A stretch of 7,662 nt of DNA from CAYNFT01 sp964396535 (GCA_964396535.1 CAYNFT010000094.1:1-7662); one strand, 5' to 3'; positions 1-6,367 are shown, counted from the first letter of the stretch. Notes: generated from the sequence alone by a model not told the origin. Numbers and translations are program-made.

Positions 1-346
1 CGGTGGATATATGCTATCCAGTGAGGCCATTAAGGAGCTATTACCACTCAAACTGAGCGATATACCCGGCAGGCTGGAGAATACTCAATACCATGAAGTA
101 GTACAAGAAGTGATAAGTAACTATGATAGAAATAAGAGCGTTACTGCTATAGAGGAAGTTATTGAAAAGCATAAGTTCAGGTTGAGCAAGGAAGCGTTGT
201 CGCCAAGAGTGCTATCCCCCGTAGTGGCAATCTGGTATTTAATCCTTAAGGAGATTGAAATACGAAACTTAAGGCTGATTCTAAAGGCGATGTTTGACAA
301 CGTGCCTGTAGAAGAAATAAGGAATTATCTGGTACTCTCATCATGA
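1..346 (+). CDS. atpC: A/V-type ATP synthase subunit C, 3' end (5' truncated by window)
   Basis: This is the C-terminal part of the A/V-type ATPase subunit C (NtpC; eukaryotic V-ATPase subunit d homologue), the funnel-shaped socket that couples the membrane c-ring to the central rotor stalk. The frame is open to the left window edge (first whole codon at base 2). The ATG at 11 is therefore probably an internal Met: about 115 codons are visible against a family length of roughly 330-350. The recognisable part is the family's helical C-terminus, a tryptophan-containing helix followed by KEIEIRNLRLILKA and then a VPVEEIRNYL end. The stop TGA (344-346) overlaps the ATG of the next gene as ATGA, which indicates translational coupling to subunit F. 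Identification rests on this conserved tail and on the following F-A-B-D genes. Confidence 0.85.
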   Translation, partial: GGYMLSSEAIKELLPLKLSDIPGRLENTQYHEVVQEVISNYDRNKSVTAIEEVIEKHKFRLSKEALSPRVLSPVVAIWYLILKEIEIRNLRLILKAMFDNVPVEEIRNYLVLSS

Positions 347-696
347 TGCCGATTAAGAAACTAAACATAGCTGTTATAGGTGATGAAGACCTGGTTAATG
401 GACTGAGATTAGCTGGTGTGACGAGATATTATGTTATAAAAGATAATCATGATACTGAGGAAGATGTCAGGCGGGCTTTGACCGAACTGATAGGTACGCC
501 TGATGTTGGCATAATAGCCATACGCGAAGACTATGTGCAATATGTCGAAGATTTAATAGCTCAGGTGAAGGAAGGTAAAAGCTTGACTCCGGTAATCATT
601 GAGGTTCCATCAAAATATGGCACAAAGTACCAAAACATTGCCGAATATTACAAATCGTATGTCAGGAAATTCACCGGATTTGATGTAGAAATCTAA
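343..696 (+). CDS. atpF: A/V-type ATP synthase subunit F
   Basis: Subunit F (NtpG) of the A/V-type ATPase is a small Rossmann-like protein. In the family it sits on the central stalk with subunit D and can regulate the catalytic head through its mobile C-terminus. The product is 117 residues, close to the usual 100-110. The family N-terminal signature is clear: a beta strand IAVIGDED (9-16) and then GLRLAGV (20-26). A second strand, VGIIAIRED (55-63), and PVIIEVPS (83-90) complete the alternating fold. The start is ATG at 343, or at 346 in the same frame. Neither has a well-placed Shine-Dalgarno, so initiation probably depends on ribosomes finishing subunit C across the ATGA overlap. Subunit A follows after 25 bases. 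Confidence 0.93.
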   Translation: MMPIKKLNIAVIGDEDLVNGLRLAGVTRYYVIKDNHDTEEDVRRALTELIGTPDVGIIAIREDYVQYVEDLIAQVKEGKSLTPVIIEVPSKYGTKYQNIAEYYKSYVRKFTGFDVEI

Positions 697-707
697 GTGC
701 CGTTTAC

Positions 708-712
708 GGAGG
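708..712 (+). promoter_or_regulatory. Strong Shine-Dalgarno for subunit A
   Basis: GGAGG lies 9 bases before the ATG at 722 in the 25-base gap after subunit F. Subunit A therefore has its own strong initiation signal, unlike F. This fits the extra copies of A needed (three per complex, against one F). Confidence 0.8.
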
Positions 713-721
713 TAGCGAAAT

Positions 722-2470
722 ATGGGGAAGATATGGAGAGTCTCAGGTCCTGTGGTTATAGCCAAGGAAATGATGGGAACCCAGGTCTATGAGATTGTCG
801 AAATAGGTGAGGAAGGAATTGTAGGGGAGGTAATAGGCCTTGAGGGGGATAGAGCCATTATCCAGGCTCATGAGGATACCCAGGGATTAGAAGTTGGTGA
901 GAAGGTTAGGGAAACCGGGGCGATTTTAACTGCGGAGTTAGGCCCAGGAGTTGTCGGCTCTATTTATGACGGGCTGCAAAAATCTTTAACCGACCTTATG
1001 GAGGGGGGCTCATTTATAAAGCGGGGTGCCAGGGCATCTGCACTGCCGCGAGATAAGAAATGGCAGTTCACACCCACCGTTAAGGTCGGAGACAACGTTA
1101 GCGAGGGGGATATAATAGGCACTGTCCCTGAGACACACCTTATCGAACACAGAATAATGGTGCCTCTGGGAATTAAGGGTGTAGTAAAGGAGATACGCAA
1201 GGGTGATTTTACTGTTGAAGAGCCTGTAGTGATGATAGAACACGATGGGAAGACGGAAGAGTTCACCATGATGCAAAAATGGCCGGTAAGAAAACCCCGG
1301 CCCTATAAGCAGAGGTTCGACCCATCAAGGTTGCTCGTTACTGGCATGCGGATTCTAGATTACATGTTTCCACTGGCGCTCGGTGGCAAAGCGGCGATAC
1401 CTGGAGGTTTCGGCACCGGGAAAACCGTTGCCTTGCAGCAGCTTGCTAGATGGGCTCAAACACAGTTGAACATTTACGTTGGCTGTGGTGAAAGAGGTAA
1501 CGAGATGGCTGATGTGCTTTATAGCTTCAGGGAGCTTAAAGAGCCGGTAACAGGCAGATTGCTGCAAGAGAAGGAAGTCTTTATCGCCAATACCTCTAAT
1601 ATGCCGGTTGTGGCTCGTGAGGCCAGCATTTTTGTGGGCATTACTATAGCAGAATATTATCGGGATATGGGTTATGATATTATGCTTGTCGCCGATTCAA
1701 CCTCCCGGTGGGCGGAGGCTATGAGGGAGATTGGGGGAAGACTTGAGGAGATGCCGGGTGAGGAGGGTTTCCCGGCATATCTGGGTTCACGGCTTTCCTC
1801 ATTTTATGAAAGGGCAGGCTTGGTCGAATGCCTGGGTAGTCCTGAGAGAAGGGGTTCGGTAACGGTGGCCGGCGCAGTAAGCCCTCCCGGCGCTGACTTC
1901 AGTGAACCGGTTACCCAGAATACGCTTAGAATAATTGAAGCTCTATACTCTCTGGATGTTTCATTAGCCAACAAGAGGCATTTCCCGGCGATAAACTGGC
2001 TTACCAGCTATAGCCTCTATGCTGAGGCTGTTAAAGATTGGTGGTCTGAAGTCGACCCGGAATGGGCGGACACCAGAGCCACTGCCCTGAGGCTTTTACA
2101 GCAGGAAGCTGAGCTTGAGGAGATTGTAAGGCTTGTAGGACCCGAAGCCTTGCCTGAGGAAGACAAATTAGTGCTCCAGGTAGCCAGGATGATTCGTGAG
2201 GACTTCCTTATGCAGAGTGCGTACCATGAAGTTGATACCTACTGCCTGCCGGCAAGGGCTCAACTTATGCTCAAGACTATAATTAAATTTTACGAGCTGG
2301 CCAGGGAGATGTCAGATTCAGGAATAAGCGTGGCAGAAATCCGCTCGTCTCCGATGGTGTATCGAATATCCAGAATGAAGGATATTCCCAATGATGTCTT
2401 TGAGCAGAGAATTAAAGAATTATGGTCGGAGATGGAAACAAGTTTAGTCGCTCGTAAAGGAGTAGTTTGA
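722..2470 (+). CDS. atpA: A/V-type ATP synthase catalytic subunit A
   Basis: This is the catalytic subunit (NtpA) of the cytoplasmic A1/V1 head, where ATP is made or hydrolysed. At 582 residues it is full length and has no intein. In order it shows an N-terminal beta-barrel starting GKIWRVSGPVV (2-12) and the A-specific non-homologous insert (about 110-190) containing LPRDKKWQFTP (108-118). The P-loop GGFGTGKT is at 228-235, with catalytic K234 and T235. GERGNEM follows at 256-262, whose E257 is the expected catalytic glutamate. The Walker B strand is IMLVADSTSRWAEA (320-333), with SPPGADFSEPVTQ at 387-399 and FPAINW at 421-426. The P-loop has Gly where most relatives I know have Pro (GPFGxGKT). 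The stop overlaps the start of subunit B as TGATG. Confidence 0.97.
   Translation: MGKIWRVSGPVVIAKEMMGTQVYEIVEIGEEGIVGEVIGLEGDRAIIQAHEDTQGLEVGEKVRETGAILTAELGPGVVGSIYDGLQKSLTDLMEGGSFIKRGARASALPRDKKWQFTPTVKVGDNVSEGDIIGTVPETHLIEHRIMVPLGIKGVVKEIRKGDFTVEEPVVMIEHDGKTEEFTMMQKWPVRKPRPYKQRFDPSRLLVTGMRILDYMFPLALGGKAAIPGGFGTGKTVALQQLARWAQTQLNIYVGCGERGNEMADVLYSFRELKEPVTGRLLQEKEVFIANTSNMPVVAREASIFVGITIAEYYRDMGYDIMLVADSTSRWAEAMREIGGRLEEMPGEEGFPAYLGSRLSSFYERAGLVECLGSPERRGSVTVAGAVSPPGADFSEPVTQNTLRIIEALYSLDVSLANKRHFPAINWLTSYSLYAEAVKDWWSEVDPEWADTRATALRLLQQEAELEEIVRLVGPEALPEEDKLVLQVARMIREDFLMQSAYHEVDTYCLPARAQLMLKTIIKFYELAREMSDSGISVAEIRSSPMVYRISRMKDIPNDVFEQRIKELWSEMETSLVARKGVV
2456..2462 (+). promoter_or_regulatory. 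Shine-Dalgarno that decides the atpB start
   Basis: AAAGGAG lies 7 bases before the ATG at 2470 but only 4 bases before the in-frame TTG at 2467. The spacing favours the ATG, giving a 467-residue subunit B and a 1-base overlap with the subunit A stop codon. Confidence 0.75.
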
Positions 2471-3873
2471 TGGCAGATACTTCGCTTTATATAAGGGAAA
2501 CGAAAGAAATCAGGAGAGCTAAAGGCTCTTTGCTGATAGCTGCGAGTATCTCAGGTATAAAACTCGGTGAGATTGTCGATGTGATACTATCAACCGGTGA
2601 GGTGAAGCGTGGTCAGGCGATAGACATTAGCGAAGAAGCAACTATTATCCAGGTTTTTGGTGGGGTCAGTGAAGTTGACCTTAGCGAAAGCAAGCTGAGG
2701 TGTAAAGGCGAGACTTTACGACTGGCAGTATCTGGCGATATCCTGGGCAGGATTTTCAATGGAATGGGAGAGCCTGCGGATGGGGGACCACCTGTGGTTC
2801 CTGAAGACTATCTGGACATTAATGGTCAGCCAATTAATCCGGCAAGTCGTGTGCCCCCAGCAGAGTTTATTGAAACCGGTATCTCAGCAATAGACGGCCT
2901 GAATGCTCTGGTTAGAGGGCAGAAACTGCCAATATTTAGCGGCTCGGGACTACCCCATAATCGAATCGTAGCCCAGATAATCAGGCAGGCTGCGGTAAAG
3001 GGAAGGGAGGAAAAGTTTGCCATCGTGTTTGCCGCTGTTGGTGTAAGCTATGATGATGCTGCCTTTTTTATGAGAAACCTTGAGGAAACAGGTGCCAGAG
3101 AGAGAACGGTAGCTTTCGTCAACACTGCCTCCGACCCTGTTATCGAGCGTATATCGACGCCGAGGTTAGCTTTGACTGCTGCTGAGTACCTGGCCTGGGA
3201 ACAAGATATGCATGTGCTGGTTATACTTAGCGATATGACCAATTACTGCGAAGCTCTTCACGAACTTTCAGCAATGCGTGAAGAAATACCCTCGAGGAGG
3301 GGTTATCCGGGATATATGTACACTGACCTGGCAACAATGTATGAGAGAGCAGGCAGGATTCTGGGGAAAGAAGGCTCCGTTACTATAATGCCTATTTTGA
3401 CCATGCCTGACGATGATATAACCCATCCTATCCCTGACCTTACCGGCTATATAACAGAAGGCCAGATTGTGATTTCTAGAGACCTGGAGAGGAAGGGAAT
3501 ATATCCACCAATAGATGTATTCTTATCTCTTTCACGAATGATGAAAGAAGGCATTGGGCCTGGCAAAACCAGGGAGGACCACAATAACGTCTTCATGCAG
3601 TTATATGCAGCTTATGCTGAAGGATGTGACCTCAGGGAAATATCAACCATCATCGGCGCTGAGGCACTGAGCGAAAGGGATAAAATATACCTGACGATTG
3701 CCGACAGATTCGAGAGGGAATTCATATCTCAGGGTGAGTTTGAAAAAAGAAGCATTGAGGATACTCTTAATATAGGTTGGAAGTTATTCTCAGCATTACC
3801 CGAGGAAGACTTAAAGCTAATCAGTGAGGAGCTAATTAAAAAGTACCTCCCCAAGTACTCAGAAAAGGCTTAG
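2470..3873 (+). CDS. atpB: A/V-type ATP synthase regulatory subunit B
   Basis: This is the non-catalytic nucleotide-binding subunit B (NtpB) that alternates with A in the A3B3 hexamer and contributes an arginine finger at the catalytic interface. The product is 467 residues from ATG 2470, normal for the family. A classical Walker A lysine is absent and is replaced by PIFSGSGLPHN (154-164), the hallmark of B subunits. Other family motifs are LGRIFNGMGEPADGGP (92-107), GARERTVAFVNTASDP (208-223), SDMTNYCEALHE (254-265) and MPDDDITHPIPDLTGYITEG (312-331). The stop TAG (3871-3873) is followed immediately by an in-frame TGA, a tandem stop. Subunit D begins 10 bases later, in the standard A-B-D order. 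Confidence 0.97.
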   Translation: MADTSLYIRETKEIRRAKGSLLIAASISGIKLGEIVDVILSTGEVKRGQAIDISEEATIIQVFGGVSEVDLSESKLRCKGETLRLAVSGDILGRIFNGMGEPADGGPPVVPEDYLDINGQPINPASRVPPAEFIETGISAIDGLNALVRGQKLPIFSGSGLPHNRIVAQIIRQAAVKGREEKFAIVFAAVGVSYDDAAFFMRNLEETGARERTVAFVNTASDPVIERISTPRLALTAAEYLAWEQDMHVLVILSDMTNYCEALHELSAMREEIPSRRGYPGYMYTDLATMYERAGRILGKEGSVTIMPILTMPDDDITHPIPDLTGYITEGQIVISRDLERKGIYPPIDVFLSLSRMMKEGIGPGKTREDHNNVFMQLYAAYAEGCDLREISTIIGAEALSERDKIYLTIADRFEREFISQGEFEKRSIEDTLNIGWKLFSALPEEDLKLISEELIKKYLPKYSEKA

Positions 3874-3883
3874 TGATAGAAAG

Positions 3884-4516
3884 ATGGCGCAGCAACTGAT
3901 TAAAGTCAGACCAACGAAGATTGAATTGATAAGACTGAGGCGACGGCTTGCGTTAGCTTCTAGGATACAGAAGATAATAAAAGACCGGCTGTCAATACTG
4001 ATGCTGGAATTCCTTCAAATAGCGAAGGAGACTGTTGAAGCTAGGATAAAATTGCTTGATGAGTTCTCCAAGGCTTACCAGGCATTATCAATCGCTTCCG
4101 GGTATCATGGCTATATAACCCTGGAAAAGGAGCTAATTGCCACCGAGAGAGATTTAGAGATTGTTACCGGCTCAAGAAACATAGCCGGGGCAAGAGTTAC
4201 TTCTTTCGAGCTAAAGGAACCCGAAAGGGCAGTAAAAAGCTATAGTCTGTTGGATACCTCTTCATGGCTGGATGAAGCAGCACAGCTATTTGAAAAGTGC
4301 CTCGAAGCTATGATTGTGTTGGCTGAGCTCCAGAATGGCCTTGAAATACTGGGCAGGGAGATAAATAGAACGAAAAGGATAGTTAATGCCCTGGAATATC
4401 TGGTAATCCCCAGTTTAGAAGCGACAATAAAGTTCCTGTATATGAAGTTTGAAGAAAGGGACCGGGAAGAGAAATCACGATTGAAGCGGGTGAAGGTACT
4501 GCTTGAACGAAGGTAG
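3884..4516 (+). CDS. atpD: A/V-type ATP synthase subunit D (central rotor shaft)
   Basis: Subunit D (NtpD) forms the long antiparallel coiled-coil axle that rotates inside the A3B3 head. It is the functional analogue of F-ATPase gamma. The product is 210 residues, as expected. The N-terminal helix carries the family signature VRPTKIELIRLRRRLALA (8-25). The C-terminal helix carries REINRTKRIVNALEYLVIPS (158-177) and then EERDREEKSRLKRVK (190-204), rich in charged residues and suited to a coiled coil. The ATG at 3884 has only a weak purine-rich stretch before it (GATAGAAAG), so reinitiation after subunit B is likely. Fourteen of 21 arginine codons are AGA or AGG, the usual bias of the ATPase genes here. 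Confidence 0.95.
   Translation: MAQQLIKVRPTKIELIRLRRRLALASRIQKIIKDRLSILMLEFLQIAKETVEARIKLLDEFSKAYQALSIASGYHGYITLEKELIATERDLEIVTGSRNIAGARVTSFELKEPERAVKSYSLLDTSSWLDEAAQLFEKCLEAMIVLAELQNGLEILGREINRTKRIVNALEYLVIPSLEATIKFLYMKFEERDREEKSRLKRVKVLLERR
4509..4514 (+). promoter_or_regulatory. Shine-Dalgarno-like site that decides the start of the UPF0216-like gene
   Basis: GAAGGT lies 6 bases before the ATG at 4521, within the last codons of subunit D. This supports ATG 4521 over the in-frame TTG at 4503, which has no comparable site and would overlap subunit D by 14 bases. Confidence 0.5.
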
Positions 4517-4520
4517 ACGG

Positions 4521-4958
4521 ATGGTCAGCGAATTACCTTATCAAAGGATGCTGCAGGAGTGCTTAAAAGGTGAACTCAGGGTATTAAACGCCAGTTTGCC
4601 CTGTGAGCAAAGACCGCTGTCGGATTTATTAGGTGAGGAATATCCTGTTTTAGCCTGTAATGATGGCAGCACGCATCTTTTCAAGAAGAAAGAGTTGAAG
4701 TATCTGGCAAGCCTCATAGATGCTGATGAGCAAGCGGCATTATTACTGCCGATGCTAATCGAGGTCAATCCAGGTCAGGATGAGATGGCAGTAATATGCC
4801 GCTGTGGAGTGGAGAGAAGGGTCATATCAGAGGTTCTTGATATGCCCGTTAAACCTGAGCAAAAAAGGATTACAATATACAAACCACAGCTAGCCCTGCT
4901 AAGGAAAATATTGAAAACAACCACACAATACGTGTTTTCCCCCAAGGTCCTCGAGTAG
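4521..4958 (+). CDS. UPF0216 (DUF61)-like protein, last gene of the ATPase operon
   Basis: This is a 145-residue soluble protein of unknown function. From memory it matches the archaeal family DUF61/UPF0216. The matching features are ELRVLNASLP (18-27), then RPLSDLLGEEYPV (31-43), DGSTHLFKKKELKYLASL (48-65), an LLLPMLIEV strand (74-82) and VERRVISEVLDMP (97-109). The family pattern is roughly LN.HLP, LLxE, DGSxHxF, EL..LA..LP, LPI..E and a final segment ending in LG. There are five cysteines (14, 28, 46, 93, 95) but no clear metal site. The tail after residue 110 is basic (ITIYKPQLALLRKILKTTTQY) and may be an extension. It starts 4 bases after subunit D, so it is almost certainly co-transcribed with the ATPase. 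No signal peptide or membrane segment is visible. The family call needs a profile search; function is unknown. Confidence 0.7.
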   Translation: MVSELPYQRMLQECLKGELRVLNASLPCEQRPLSDLLGEEYPVLACNDGSTHLFKKKELKYLASLIDADEQAALLLPMLIEVNPGQDEMAVICRCGVERRVISEVLDMPVKPEQKRITIYKPQLALLRKILKTTTQYVFSPKVLE

Positions 4959-5035
4959 GCTTCCAGAGAAGGACTTTGTTAAACAATTACTCACTGACTT
5001 GGTAAACCAGTTTTCATAAGAGTTAATCTTAGCGA

Positions 5036-5041
5036 TAGGAG
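5036..5041 (+). promoter_or_regulatory. Shine-Dalgarno supporting the TTG start of the exchanger
   Basis: TAGGAG lies 9 bases before the TTG at 5051. An in-frame stop (TAG at 5036-5038) closes the frame just upstream, so no earlier start exists in this frame, and this site supports TTG initiation. Confidence 0.65.
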
Positions 5042-5050
5042 CTTCAGTCT

Positions 5051-6073
5051 TTGGTCTGGTTTAAATTTCTTCTGTGTATTGTCATCATCCTGGTTGCCGG
5101 TACAAAAACAACCCGATATGCTGACATTATTGCTGAGAAAACAGGCCTGGGCAGGATATGGATAGGCCTTTTACTCGTGGCGGCTATTACTTCCATGCCT
5201 GAACTTATCACCGGGGTGAGCTCAGTTACACTGGTGGGCGAGGCGGGAATTCCTGACCTGGGGTTAGGCACTCTCTTTGGAAGCTGTGTTTTTAATCTCT
5301 CCATCCTGGCTGTGCTGGATGTGCTGCATCGCAATGGCCCGGTTCTAAACCAGGCAAGCGCGCGACAGATAGCCTCAGCAGGAATAGGGGTATTGCTTTT
5401 CGCCATCGCTGCGGTGAGTATTAATTTTGGTGAGAACCTTTCTGGACTGGAATTAGGGTGGGTAGGTGTTCCTAGTATCATCATGTTGGTGCTGTACCTG
5501 CTGGGAGCGTGGTGGATATTCCGTTCTGAACGTAATCACCGCTTAGTATCAATACCAGATTCTACTGCGCAGGCTAAAGAAAGCCCCGTAGTAAGATGGT
5601 TATGGATTAAGTTCGTATTGTCAGCTCTGGCAGTCATTGGTGCCGGAGTATGGCTTTCATTCGTGGGCAACGAAATCGCTGAGACCACACATTGGGACAC
5701 TACCTTTGTTGGTAGTTTGTTTCTGGCAATTAGCACTTCCATGCCCGAATTAGTGGTTGCCATCTCCGCTCTCCGTTTAGGGGCTATAGACCTAGCAGTG
5801 GCTGATGTACTGGGTGCCAATATGCTGGATGTTACTTATGTGTTCCTGCTTGACCTTTTCTACTCTAAAGGCCCCTTTCTCTCTTCTGTCTCAGGTTCTC
5901 ATATCATCACTGCAATAGTAGCAGCAGCAATGAGCCTCACGGTCATTATCGGGCTTCGATTCCGGCAGAAGCGTAAGACCTTTATCATCATCAGCTGGTA
6001 CGGGCCGCTATTAATCGGGCTCTATATCTTTGGAGCCTATGCTCTGTTCACTTCAGGCATGGTTCTAGGGTAA
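5051..6073 (+). CDS. Cation/Ca2+ exchanger (CaCA) superfamily membrane protein, sodium/calcium exchanger-like
   Basis: This is a predicted inner-membrane antiporter of 340 residues with about ten hydrophobic helices in two halves (roughly 1-157 and 184-340) joined by a short hydrophilic loop (158-183). This is the inverted-repeat layout of NCX_Mj/YrbG-type exchangers. Alpha-repeat 1 has TSMPEL (47-52) and GSCVFN (77-82); alpha-repeat 2 has TSMPEL (229-234) and GANMLD (255-260). By analogy with NCX_Mj, both ion-binding glutamates (E51, E233), the TS pairs, S78, N82 and D260 are kept, while the second-repeat serine is Ala256. The ion is not certain; Ca2+/Na+ or Ca2+/H+ exchange are the family options. 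The start is TTG with a good Shine-Dalgarno. It follows the ATPase operon by 92 bases without a clear terminator. Arginine codons are 10 CGN and 2 AGR, opposite to the neighbours. Confidence 0.85.
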   Translation: MVWFKFLLCIVIILVAGTKTTRYADIIAEKTGLGRIWIGLLLVAAITSMPELITGVSSVTLVGEAGIPDLGLGTLFGSCVFNLSILAVLDVLHRNGPVLNQASARQIASAGIGVLLFAIAAVSINFGENLSGLELGWVGVPSIIMLVLYLLGAWWIFRSERNHRLVSIPDSTAQAKESPVVRWLWIKFVLSALAVIGAGVWLSFVGNEIAETTHWDTTFVGSLFLAISTSMPELVVAISALRLGAIDLAVADVLGANMLDVTYVFLLDLFYSKGPFLSSVSGSHIITAIVAAAMSLTVIIGLRFRQKRKTFIIISWYGPLLIGLYIFGAYALFTSGMVLG

Positions 6074-6156
6074 AGTAGCGATTTACTAGCCTCGTTTGTT
6101 TCCTGTGGGAAGGCAATTCCAAGTCCCCAGCTGATGCGGTTGCCTCAGACTGCCAT

Positions 6157-6180
6157 TATAGGGTAATATATAGGGTATTA
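6157..6180 (+). repeat. Two-copy 12-bp tandem repeat
   Basis: Two head-to-tail copies, TATAGGGTAATA (6157-6168) and TATAGGGTATTA (6169-6180), differ at one base and are followed by TAG, the start of a possible third copy. The AT-rich repeat lies about 63 bases before the tRNA, where it could be a regulator site or simply slippage-derived. Confidence 0.75.
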
Positions 6181-6185
6181 TAGTG

Positions 6186-6218
6186 TTGACCGTAGGCTGC
6201 GTTTCGTAATTCTAGACT
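6186..6218 (+). promoter_or_regulatory. Possible promoter for tRNA-Arg (weak)
   Basis: TTGACC at 6186-6191 matches the bacterial -35 consensus at 5 of 6 positions and lies at a sensible distance from the tRNA start at 6243. The -10 element is poor: AATTCT (6208-6213, 16-base spacer) or TAGACT (6213-6218, 21-base spacer). It is offered only because a tRNA needs a promoter and nothing better is visible in the spacer. Confidence 0.25.
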
Positions 6219-6242
6219 ATTTGAGCGGTCTTATTATTATCG

Positions 6243-6315
6243 GCCCCTGTAGCTCAGGTGGATAGAGCACCAGCCTCCGGAGCTGGGTGCGGGCGTTCGA
6301 GTCGCCCCAGGGGTA
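6243..6315 (+). tRNA. tRNA-Arg (anticodon CCG)
   Basis: A complete 73-base cloverleaf can be folded by hand. The acceptor stem is GCCCCTG with CAGGGGT (one G-U at the first pair) and the D stem GCTC/GAGC has loop AGGTGGATA. The anticodon stem CCAGC/GCTGG has loop CTCCGGA and anticodon CCG at 6277-6279. The T stem GGGCG/CGCCC has loop TTCGAGT, and the discriminator is A at 6315. It reads CGG codons. The D-arm and anticodon loop match the bacterial tRNA-Arg(CCG) pattern, including the A expected at position 20. The 3' CCA is not encoded (CTTTT follows), so a CCA-adding enzyme is required. It lies 63 bases before porG in the same direction and may share its transcript. Confidence 0.96.
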
Positions 6316-6327
6316 CTTTTATAAAAG
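6316..6327. repeat. 12-bp perfect palindrome directly after the tRNA
   Basis: CTTTTATAAAAG is its own reverse complement and begins at the first base after the tRNA discriminator. It has no GC-rich stem, so it is a poor RNA hairpin and more plausible as a DNA site. An A5-C-T6 tract (6343-6354) lies between it and the porG Shine-Dalgarno. In an archaeal host the TTTTATAA core would resemble a TATA box for porG. Confidence 0.6.
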
Positions 6328-6367
6328 GCGGGGAAAGAGTAGAAAAACTTTTTTAGAAATGTGAATT

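Larger units (their letters stand above)
6074..6242. other. Intergenic spacer upstream of tRNA-Arg
   Basis: This is a non-coding stretch between the exchanger and the tRNA. It holds the 12-bp tandem repeat described separately, a TTGACC element at 6186-6191, and several short inverted repeats: TTCC/GGAA around 6100-6111, GGCAA/TTGCC at 6112-6116 and 6140-6144, and GACCG/CGGTC at 6188-6192 and 6226-6230. None is followed by a U-tract. I see no open frame worth calling and no convincing intrinsic terminator for the exchanger gene. Confidence 0.6.

Noticed and set aside
964..1567. Several minus-strand frames of 70-101 codons opposite subunit A.
   Set aside because: All overlap the highly conserved atpA coding sequence and encode nothing recognisable.
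2467..2469. TTG as the start of subunit B.
   Set aside because: The ATG three bases later has the better Shine-Dalgarno spacing (7 bases against 4), and ATG is the stronger initiator.
722..2470. Intein in the catalytic A subunit, a known insertion site in some archaeal and yeast homologues.
   Set aside because: The P-loop region is continuous and the product is the normal 582 residues.
4503..4505. TTG as the start of the UPF0216-like gene.
   Set aside because: It lies inside subunit D without a suitable Shine-Dalgarno; ATG 4521 is better placed.
4997..5014. Possible terminator after the UPF0216-like gene (ACTTGG, loop TAAA, CCAGT, then T-run).
   Set aside because: The stem is only about five pairs with a bulged T, and the T-run is four bases including a paired one. 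It is too weak to call an intrinsic terminator.
5044..5484. Minus-strand open frame of 146 codons opposite the exchanger.
   Set aside because: It is proline/arginine/serine-rich, low in complexity and fully antisense to a gene with clear alpha-repeat motifs; no independent support.
6100..6148. Short inverted repeats after the exchanger (TTCC/GGAA, GGCAA/TTGCC, CTGA/TCAG) as a terminator.
   Set aside because: The stems are 4-5 bp, one with a long loop, and none is followed by a U-tract.
6291..6315. tRNA 3' end as an integration (att) site for a mobile element.
   Set aside because: I see no second copy of the tRNA 3' segment in the window and no integrase gene; the flanking genes are core metabolism.
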